Source of the DNA: Muricea muricata | Taxonomy: Eukaryota > Cnidaria > Anthozoa > Malacalcyonacea > Plexauridae | DNA: 64,000 bases | Reading direction: 5' to 3' | NCBI GenBank assembly: GCA_963855995.1 | Contig: OY979730.1 | Coordinates: forward strand, 2,170,501 to 2,234,500 | In this document: piece after piece, positions 55,878-64,000 of the stretch | Numbering within the stretch: the first letter of the stretch is position 1 | Layout: each line of letters opens with the position of its first letter | Notes under the pieces: generated by a model | What the model saw: only the letters and a program-made list of their open reading frames with translations | What the model was told of the DNA's origin: nothing | The model's database searches: none | Program-made: the position numbers and the translations under genes

Positions 55878-58800
55878 AGTATGTATTTTCCTTGAAATGC
55901 CGGCCTAATTCCTCGAAAATTGGAGTGAATGTAGTCAACAAAGGAATTCTTGAAATTTTACGACGACTTCCTGAAATTTCCAAAAATCTTTTCAAACGGG
56001 ACAGTTTCTAACAGGCTGTATAATGTAAATAGTTTTGATTCTGCATAAAATAGAAAATGCTGTTAAAATGTCTTAATTTTTAAACGTTTTGTTAAGATTT
56101 TTGAAAATGTATAGGCAAGATATATTAAACGATGCTTTCCATGCATAGTAACGTTTTGTCGTGCACTCATGAAGTACAAGTCCTATGAATATTAGCATCT
56201 TCCACCATCTGAAGCGATATAAGAAGAATTTAAGAGACCATCAAGTTGATGGAAAATAGAAATGACTTTTTTAGTAATTCTTTATTTGCCTTATATTGGA
56301 AATGCGAGTAATCGCTTAATTTGGCGATAAATTCCAAAACTGGTCTTTTTTCACAATCAGATAACGCCCTTCTCCCTAACAATTTTCTACCCGGATTTCA
56401 ACGTTTTGAAAAATGTTTCTTGGACGAATGGTGGGGGGGGGGTCAACCGCCCCCTTGCCCCCCCCCCCTTGCTACGCCCCTGATTGCAGTGAAATGTTTG
56501 CTGAAATCGATTGTAAGTGGGCATACAATGCAAGCAACAAAATGAATGACGAAATTTAGTTTAATAGGCACTTTAAGAGCGTATCGGCCGGAACAATTAT
56601 AACTATAAGATTGGAATTGTATTCATCTGTTGTGAAATCGGTTCATTAATTTGGTGGCAATATAAAATATGCATGACAAAGCGGAAATAAAACGTTTCTG
56701 CGGCGGTGAAAAGCACTAATAGCGGCCCATTGTAGCAAGATTTTACAGCTGGCCATTGCAGCAACTAAATATGAGTTTCCTGCTATGTATAAAACGTTTT
56801 AAATCAGTTTTAAATTTCCTGCCGATTGCATGGTAGTAGAATTCATCCATCACACAAAGCTACTTGTTCTAACACTAAATAATGCAATAACATCAGAGCA
56901 TGCATTTGAGCTTGTCGTTATATAATATAAATGCTTTTTTACATCAAACAGAAATGTTAACGTGCAAATTGCAGGAAGTCTGATGCAGGCTTTTTTACTT
57001 AAACCGCGTATATCAGCACGTTTCGCAGGCTTGCATCGCCGGTTTGATAACAAGACTGCATTTTTATGATAAATTTGGGAAAGTGAAAAACGTAAAATTT
57101 GGCGTCAAATTACTTCGAAGTAAGCAATTAAGTTAGAAGTTTCCAGTTGACTTTCTTTCTCATATAAACATAGAGTTGCAAAAAGCGTTCAACCTTCCTC
57201 CAGGCAAAATTTTCAAATTTTACAAACCTTCTTCAAAATGTTGGGCGTTCCAAACTGAAGATCAGAATGAATCTTGGAAATGTATACCTATTTTTTTCAG
57301 ATAGAAGACATGATTTCTGGACTAGATCATCATTTATCATTTTTTTTGTTATGTTAGTGTTCAGGATACATTATGTCGTGTGTCGTCATAAAACCTTTTT
57401 TTTGCAACTCTGTATAAACACAATGTTATACTGTCATCTGTCGGCTTGATATTAGTTTATAATTATCAAAATGTTTATAATAGAAGAGTTGCGATAAAGG
57501 TAAGCGACTGGAAACACTCCAGCATTGAAGAAATGAACAAATATTTGTCAAAATTTTCTTTTTTTTGAGAAATTCTTTGGAATTGTTTGAAATGTAACCT
57601 TGATGACAATATGCATTCTGCCATTGAAATATTGATTCTGCAATGTACGAATCGTATTTTTTTAGAGTTCCAACTACATATATGTAATTATACCAAACAC
57701 TAGGTTCATCATTGCCGATCGTTACCTCACTAATTACCTCAATAATTGTCAAATGGTGAACCAATTCCGGTCTAGCCAGGTCCAAACCTACCAGAAAAGC
57801 GCATTTGATAGATAACTGCTATTAAACAGCAAAAAGGGTATCTTAATAATATTTATATGGAGTTTTGTGCCTGCGTCCGCCCAGCGCTGTCAATTTGCAA
57901 GAGAAAACAAATCAAATTCAATTTCCTAATGATAGGACGAATTTACCAAGCCCACATCCTGATCCTAATTGCTCCCATCTTAATTTTCTTCGTGCTTAGT
58001 GCGAAAATATCATTAAAATCATGTCTGATTGAATTTTAATATTCAATTTATAGACAAGATGATATAATAAAGTTCCGGCTCATTTAGTTCATTATCTCTT
58101 ATAGGTCTTATAGGTCGGTTTAGGCTGTCTCAGTAAATAGGAACATTGCGCATGTAAATCTAATTTGTGTTGTTTTGAATGAACTTTAAAAGTCAAGTTA
58201 GTTAAGTATACCTCGTGTTTCGTCAAATGTAATACAAACAATAGTTAATGCAGACAATTCGTCTTATGATCTTTGTATAGAATACACTATAAAAATATTG
58301 CAAAATATTATAGGTTGCCTGCAGTAATTATATGTGACCGAGTCTTCGAAAAAAGCCTACCATATCAAAAGTTTATGTATTTATAATTATTGAACAACTA
58401 TAATATTTCAACCAGAAAAGAACACTAATGGACACATCTACGAGTTAAACTATAACGGCCCCTTTGGTCTGTATAGAAGTATGGAATAAATTAATTTTAT
58501 AGTTTTGAGTTTATAAATAAATTTAACAATGTTGCAATAAACAGCTGTGTGCCATGCATGAGTTTCGGTAGTTTCCTTGTAAAACGAACTGAACAATATT
58601 GTAGACCACATATTCAAGAAACCCTCATGTAATTTCAGTCGATCATACGACTAAGCATGCTAATGTATGTAAAAATCTATAATTTCGTGTATGTACAATT
58701 GTACCCGTGTATATTAAATTAAAAACATTTTCGTCCGTCGCGACCATGTCGCGACCTGTCGTAAAAAACGAATTACGTAGTCATAGCAAATATAGAAATA

Positions 58801-60642
58801 TGAACGCAATCAGGACCAGTTGACGATGTAGATAACCGAGCTTCTTTGTCGAAAAAACACAAAAACGCGCATTTCTATATTTCAAGATTGTAGATATAGC
58901 ACCTGCCCACTCCAATTAGAGATAATGTTGTTGAGGTGTGGGATAGATCAAACGTAATCTACCCAAGTGTTATCGATGAATAATTCATACAGGCAGTAGA
59001 AAACAGTGTGTTTTTTCGGCACAGCTAGATAGCAAACAAAAATTTGCCAACAACGAGTCGAATTCATTTCGAGCACCCCAACTGTGCGAAAGCAAAGGAA
59101 GGTGGCCGAATCGATAGAGCGCGACGGTGGATCGATAAACCTTGGTTCATGAGTGAAATTAGCGATGTAATTGCAACGATTTGTTGGTATTAAGCCTCAA
59201 GGTAAGAATCTACAGATGTATAGTATACTCTCAAACGAAACTTTGACCCACACGGGTTGTTTTAGGTTTAGAAATGCACCTTCAAAAGAGCAGGTGGGAA
59301 GTTCAATGTTTCGTTGTCTAAAATTACCGGCGACAAATTGTTATTATTGAGCATATATCCAGAAGTGAGCCCCTTTTTCGAAGTAAATGTATACATGAAA
59401 TCGTATTCATTGGTATCCCAAATGGAAAACTACTATAGCTTCCAATTTTATACAGGAAAATTGTCGTTGGCCTTGTCCTCTCTTGAGGAGCTAAATGGCA
59501 TCTCGCCAGTTTAATTTAGCAGTTGCTTGATGCAATTGTTCAATCTCTGATTCTGAAAACATGCTAGAAGGGATTAGGAAAACTAGCTCACGTATTACTC
59601 GACTTTTACACCAGTGTGTATGATTAAAAAATTCCTTTAACGGCAATAGAAAACGTTGATGTTTCGGGAAAAGAGATTAGTTTGCAACTCAATTGTCGAC
59701 GAAGAACCTTGCATTATAATATCGGCTTTCCGGCGTAATCAACGATTGCCCGTCCTATACAATCAGAACGATCAAAAAGCATCTTAACTGGTATGCTATG
59801 CTCAAATTAAAAACCAGCAGCTCACAAGCTAGCTTACAAAATGCTTGTGCTTTTTGAGGGCGAAATGTTCGCGAAATTCTGTTAATATCTTAGGACCACA
59901 GTACCAAAGGTTTGCATTATTGCGATTTGTAATTAAGATAGCGTAGGCATACATTGAATATTTTGGGAAGAAAAGTATTTTTTGCAATTAATTTGTGATA
60001 TATTGCATAAGTAAATAGTCATTATCAAAAATATAAAGGTTTTGGCACGTTTCACGAACACATTACCATTGTTGACATGATAAATCAACAAGGGACAGAA
60101 AGACGCAAATTGAAATTACAGAAATTGAAATATGAATGATTTATAGACTGTATAGCAGAAGGTAATCAAGATTTTATTGGGAGTTATATATGTCTTACTT
60201 GGCAACAAAATCTTCTTTTCTTTGCAAGAAAGAATTTAATAATATTTGAGTACTGTATTTGTCTATTTGACAAGCATTGGAAAAAACGTCAAGGTTGTAT
60301 TTTAATATAAAATGATTATCTAAGACTCATTTTCTTCTCTCATGATCTCATCAATTTGAAAGACACGTTCCGCGAGCACCTTCACTGGCACAGGTAGTTC
60401 GCTTAACGTTGGTAGTACATGCTAATATATTGGCACTGCGTCAGTGCCTAGAGGCGCTTAAGAATGTTTAAAACGGTATTATGTGCACAGTGCGGCAATG
60501 AATTGACCATTTACAAGCAAGCGAATATTTGACAGAAACTTAAGTCAATTATAATCGCTTTAGTTGCCAAACACGCTATATAGTATACAAATAATGAATG
60601 TTTATGAGTGCAATGGTAAGAATACTTTCATGAGGTGGACGA

Positions 60643-60691
60643 TTGATTGTTCCATTCAACTCGGCTTCGCCTCGTTGAATGGAACAATCAA
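60643..60691. repeat. Perfect 18-bp foldback with mini-hairpin tip
   Basis: TTGATTGTTCCATTCAAC (60643-60660) pairs exactly with 60674-60691. The 13-base tip is TC-GGC-TTC-GCC-TC; on the minus strand it reads GA-GGC-GAA-GCC-GA. Confidence 0.9.
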
Positions 60692-60924
60692 GCTTTTACC
60701 GAATGACAATATTTTTACTACTGCACGAATAAAAACATTCATTATTTGTTTTATATAATACCAGACTATTGCTTTTCAAAACCAATTTATTCGACATTTA
60801 AAACAACACGCATTTGAGCCGTCGTATTTTAGTATTTGGATTATTTCGCATTCATCGCAAGACCGAAACCAGTCTAAAGTAAACTACGAAGACCGTACGA
60901 AGAGCTTTTTGACGGATGCGAATT

Positions 60925-60995
60925 GTGAGAGTGCAATGGAAAAAAACTATTGCACTCCTAGGAGTGCAATGGAACATTTTCCATTGCACTCTTGG
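60925..60995. repeat. Alternating inverted GAGTGCAAT array
   Basis: GAGTGCAATGGAA and ATTGCACTC alternate four times (GAGTGCAAT, ATTGCACTC, GAGTGCAAT, ATTGCACTC), allowing two adjacent or one long hairpin. Confidence 0.8.
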
Positions 60996-61089
60996 AAAAT
61001 GGAACTTTTTATTTGATATCACGTGACCATAATCAACCAATTAGACGACCAGAATTGATAAGGTATTATATAATGCTGCATAAAAAATG

Positions 61090-61375
61090 GTTTTAAATAT
61101 GTCAGTTAAAACACTGCGTGACATTTGCATATGGTTTAGATATAGCATTTATACTTTTTCAATAATTCGGATGATGGTTTAGACATAGTATTTATAATTT
61201 TTCAATAATTTGTATGATGTCTTGGAGAAATGGTTAAAAAATGGTTTAAATATGTCAGTTAACACTGCGTGACATTTACATGTGGTTTAGATATAGTATT
61301 TATACTTTTTCAATAATCTGTATGATGGTTTAGATATAGTATTTATACTTTTTCAATAATCTGTACGATACTTTA
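61090..61375. repeat. Tandem repeat of about 45-bp units
   Basis: ATGGTTTAGATATAGTATTT followed by ATACTTTTTCAATAATCTGT recurs four times. A longer block (AAATATGTCAGTTAA...CACTGCGTGACATTT) recurs twice about 150 bp apart, giving a higher-order unit. It ends about 280 bp before the receptor ATG. Confidence 0.88.
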
Positions 61376-61652
61376 TTTGTGTCAACTAACCGTGTACGAA
61401 GCCGAACTTTTACTATATTACTAAAACGTGTCCGTGCCTTTTCTCTCAAAGTCCCATACTCAAAAATGAGGTTTGTCCCGAGAGCACGACGATTTAATCA
61501 ACATAACACAACAAATCTGCCGCGGGGACTTTCTGCGCTAATTTTTTTATCGTTATCCTGATATCAAAATTTTGTTGCTCTCTTGTAGTTAAAGATGTGA
61601 AACTTGATGTGAATGAATTTCTGGAAGAAGCATGTTGCCACGTTATTGAGCA

Positions 61653-62612
61653 ATGAGCTCTGCTGGAGTAATAGTTATAGAGGCCATCTTACTAATTCTA
61701 CTGTGTGCAGGTGCTTTTACGGGAAATGTTATGTTATTCGTGCTCATTGCTAAAACTCCTGCCCTTCGAACCAAAGGGAACGTGTTTATCCTTAATCTCG
61801 CCGCGGCAGACTTGCTCGTCGCTGTCTTCAACATGCCCATTACAATAGTAACGGTTGTAGCGGATGGCTGGATACTCGGGGAAAGCGTCTGTTTGACATC
61901 CGGCTTTTTTACCCTGCTGACGTTCGTCGCTTCGTGTATGTCGTTGACCATGATCAGTGTAAATCGATATCACGCGATATGCCATTGGACAAAATATCAC
62001 GACATGTACACGCGTGGAAAGTGTGTCATGTTTCTTTGCCTGGTATGGGGAATAACTACAGGTCTTTCTTTACCACCGTTTTTTGGCTGGGCCAAATTCG
62101 ATTTCGACGAAGGACAAAGTTACTGCTTTGCCGAATGGAACTTGAGCAAGTCCTACACACTATTCATGATCGGGGCCTGTTTATTGTGTCCGATAATAAT
62201 CATGTCTTATTGTTACATGAAAATTTATAGATTTAAGAAAGCGAGTGGGATTCGCGTCCAAGTTGCGGCCACTTCAAGCGAACTACATGAAGTAAATGCG
62301 ACTGGAAGAGTGGTCTCCACAGCTTCGTCGCGTAATGATCGCAAGCTCACTCGAACTATAATGTCACTGATCGTTGTCTTTGCACTGTGCTGGTCGCCGT
62401 TTGCAATAATCATGTTGCTTCAAGTTTTCTTCCAAGTCAGAGTACCGCGCTGGGCCGACTTCGGGTCGCTCGTGCTCGGTTACATGAACAGTTTTTGCAA
62501 TGTATTTGTATATAATGCTACAAATAAGACAATAAGACATGGCTACAGAAAATTATTAGGATGTAAAGAAAATAGAGTAGATATTGGTGCTATACAAACG
62601 ACAAGCTCTTAA
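61653..62612 (+). CDS. Intronless melatonin-receptor-like class A GPCR
   Basis: Single exon, 319 residues, with an in-frame stop (TGA at 61647) just before the ATG, so the start is firm. TM1 GN at 24-25, TM2 Asp 53, TM3 Cys 80 paired with the Cys in ECL2 (QSYCFAEW), NRY at 104-106 in place of DRY, TM6 CWSP (246-249), TM7 NVFVY (283-287) in place of NPxxY. NRYxxICH after TM3, NRY itself, and the non-Pro NxxxY are shared with vertebrate melatonin receptors. TM7 has no retinal-binding Lys in NMNSFCNVFVY context, so it is not an opsin. The role is G-protein signalling at the plasma membrane; the ligand could be melatonin or another small indole or amine, but cnidarian members of this group are mostly orphans. 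The third intracellular loop is about 50 residues and Ser/Thr-rich. Confidence 0.92.
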   Translation: MSSAGVIVIEAILLILLCAGAFTGNVMLFVLIAKTPALRTKGNVFILNLAAADLLVAVFNMPITIVTVVADGWILGESVCLTSGFFTLLTFVASCMSLTMISVNRYHAICHWTKYHDMYTRGKCVMFLCLVWGITTGLSLPPFFGWAKFDFDEGQSYCFAEWNLSKSYTLFMIGACLLCPIIIMSYCYMKIYRFKKASGIRVQVAATSSELHEVNATGRVVSTASSRNDRKLTRTIMSLIVVFALCWSPFAIIMLLQVFFQVRVPRWADFGSLVLGYMNSFCNVFVYNATNKTIRHGYRKLLGCKENRVDIGAIQTTSS

Positions 62613-62631
62613 CAGAGGAATAGAACGGAAA

Positions 62632-62637
62632 AATAAA
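62632..62637 (+). terminator. Poly(A) signal of the melatonin-receptor-like GPCR
   Basis: AATAAA 20 bases after the stop codon, implying a very short 3' UTR. Confidence 0.55.
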
Positions 62638-63310
62638 AACATGACTTGATTGTACATTTTATTCTTTTCGCCGAATTTTTTCTAGACTGTAGATACAGTC
62701 GTTCTAGGAAACTGCGCAAGTCATTTGATGAATTACCCTGTTCAGTCTTCATTCTCGTTTTTCACTTTATTTTCGCCTATGATACATCCTATATCACTGA
62801 CGTTCGGTCATTTCGGATGCATGTTCTGTCGAATTTAATTCATTAAGGTCTGTCTTCTTCATGAAAAAATAATTTTGAATCACTCAGAACACATATCACG
62901 TGTGTTCTTTCACAAAGGCATGTTCCTCATTCCATCTGGGTGATGTTTAGCTACTTCTTCATACACTAGATGATTGAATACGTGTTATTTCGTGAGAAAA
63001 GTTATCTCGATCGGTCCTTTATTCGCAATCCCACGACATTTCTACTTCAATTAAACAATGTTATTCGCACAGTATAGCGAATGAACGGTATAGTCACTCA
63101 GCAGTGCAACATATCCCCCTATTTTTATGCAGTTTCAAATTTCTAACTTAAACATGCACAAATACAAACACCTCTCCAAATTTCCCACCTCCCCGTCTGT
63201 AAGCCCGAAGCCCATCACATCTCGTGAAAGCATTGATTTCTGTTTCAGAACCATCCTCAGAGATATGAAAAACTGGATTCATATTAATCCAGATTAATAT
63301 GAAAAGTTGA
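62638..63310. other. Intergenic stretch
   Basis: No gene seen. 63242-63291 is an inverted copy of a repeat at 42668-42718 (CATATCTCTGAGGATGGTTC core). Confidence 0.45.
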
Positions 63311-64000
63311 GAACAACTACAACAACAATCTTTATTAGCATTCCCATTTAACACTGGTATTGCCCACCTTAAAATAACTATAACAATAATACATAATATA
63401 ACTTTTCTCTATCTGCATAAGTTTGTTTTTTCTAAAAAAATAATAACAATTTAACATGTTTTTGTTTATCAGTTTTGACTTTTGGTCATGGCATCTCTTA
63501 TTCTAAAACTTTCATAAATAAAATATGCACGTTCTTACAAACAAAAGGATCAACGTTATTGGATAAGAATAACACTACGTCCTTTGTGTTCATTTTCGTG
63601 AAACTTCGGTATCTACTCTCGATGTTTTTGTGTAATGTATTTCTAATTTGGTTGTATAGTTTACATCGAAATAAGAAATGAGATTCGTTTTCTATATTTC
63701 CTGTTTCACAATGGTCACAGGTTCGTTGGTTTTCTGGTATTTTTGGGTAGCTATGTCTCCCTGTTTCGATTTTTAAATTATGATTTCCCATTCGAAATTT
63801 CGCTGCAGCTTTACGATGATCCTCATTCGTAATTAATTCCAGAAATGACGAATATTTGGAATCATGTTTAAAAGTTGAATAGAAAACAAGTTTTCTGTTT
63901 GAATTTATAAGTTTGATTTGATGTACTTTTGATTGGTGTTCTATATTTTGTTTCATGTCAATTAACCATTTTCTAACGCTAGAATGAATTATTAATGCTA
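63311..64000 (-). mobile_element. 3' end of a LINE (non-LTR retrotransposon), runs off the window
   Basis: The minus strand carries the C-terminal part of the retrotransposon protein, then an untranslated stretch ending GCTAATAAAGATTGTTGTTG and a GTT-rich tail at about 63311-63335. The 5' part lies to the right of the window. Confidence 0.75.
63498..64000 (-). CDS. LINE reverse-transcriptase protein, C-terminal fragment
   Basis: The frame is open from the window edge to a stop at 63498, about 165 residues. It contains a KFRMGNHNLKIETGRHSYPK segment, then CDHCETG and ESHFLFRCKLYNQIR: a Cys-x2-Cys ... His-x4-Cys arrangement that is the zinc-binding C-terminal domain found after the reverse transcriptase in several animal LINE groups. 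The polymerase domain itself is outside the window. The ATG at 63956 is internal; codons before it remain open (SVRKWLID). No stop or frameshift is seen in the visible part, so the copy may be fairly young. Clade cannot be decided from this domain. Confidence 0.75.
   Translation of the reverse strand, partial: ALIIHSSVRKWLIDMKQNIEHQSKVHQIKLINSNRKLVFYSTFKHDSKYSSFLELITNEDHRKAAAKFRMGNHNLKIETGRHSYPKIPENQRTCDHCETGNIENESHFLFRCKLYNQIRNTLHKNIESRYRSFTKMNTKDVVLFLSNNVDPFVCKNVHILFMKVLE

Larger units (their letters stand above)
55878..61652. other. Long gene-free stretch between SLC6 and the second GPCR
   Basis: No exon chain was recognised. Contents: SLC6 3' UTR (an AATAAA at 56686-56691 is the first clean one seen); a G/C-run segment at 56430-56487 ending GCTACGCCCCTG, like the right terminus of a hAT element; a hairpin at 60643-60691; an inverted array at 60925-60995; and a tandem repeat at 61090-61375. 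The start of the receptor's 5' UTR may be spliced (ctcttgtag at about 61589). Confidence 0.4.

Noticed and set aside
61643-62000. Antisense frames over the second GPCR
   Set aside because: Shadow frames.

Overview
The window looks like a piece of an anthozoan-type cnidarian nuclear genome (sea anemone or coral). The grounds are AT-rich DNA, short exons with GT-AG introns, intronless class A GPCR genes, and a dense load of short terminal-inverted-repeat (TIR) elements, foldbacks, satellites, SINE and LINE remnants. The assignment is inferred from gene structure and repeat style; no marker gene was searched.

Six protein-coding loci can be supported, plus degenerate transposon genes. All six read on the + strand. 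(1) 297-841: last three exons of an unrecognised, probably nuclear protein. (2, 3) 3190-6490 and 8060-11956: a head-to-tail pair of four-transmembrane-segment genes, five coding exons each, with the same intron phases (0, 0, 1, 0); a tandem duplication, loosely like the MS4A/CD20 family. (4) 43335-55877: a complete nine-exon SLC6 transporter of 629 residues, closest by eye to the SLC6A18/19/20 (B0AT/XTRP) neutral amino acid group. (5) 50385-51314: an intronless orphan class A GPCR lying wholly inside intron 3 of the transporter, same strand. (6) 61653-62612: an intronless melatonin-receptor-like GPCR. At the right edge, the minus strand carries the 3' end of a LINE (63311-64000).

The middle of the window (about 12-42 kb) is gene-poor and built from repeats. 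It holds two related Harbinger elements (15537-17894 and 37569-40123), a CTGG-rich minisatellite (23.2-24.0 kb), a degenerate satellite with a period near 587 bp (24.1-26.3 kb), a 159-bp foldback (28.8 kb), two SINE copies (30.7 and 31.5 kb), (TA)n tracts, a near-perfect 179-bp palindrome (32.5 kb), a 2.4-kb tandem duplication (32.8-37.6 kb), and a 970-bp non-autonomous hAT element with exact 8-bp target duplications (40.3-41.2 kb).

The genes show no common pathway. Themes that deserve attention are: foldbacks whose tips share a GA / short stem / NAA triloop / stem / GA design; recurrent CTGANGA-stem-GAAA motifs that recall hammerhead ribozymes of Penelope-like elements; Harbinger copies with CWG target duplications, one of which may be a recombinant; and the nested receptor. 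All splice models come from reading frame, splice motifs and paralogue comparison, not from transcripts.
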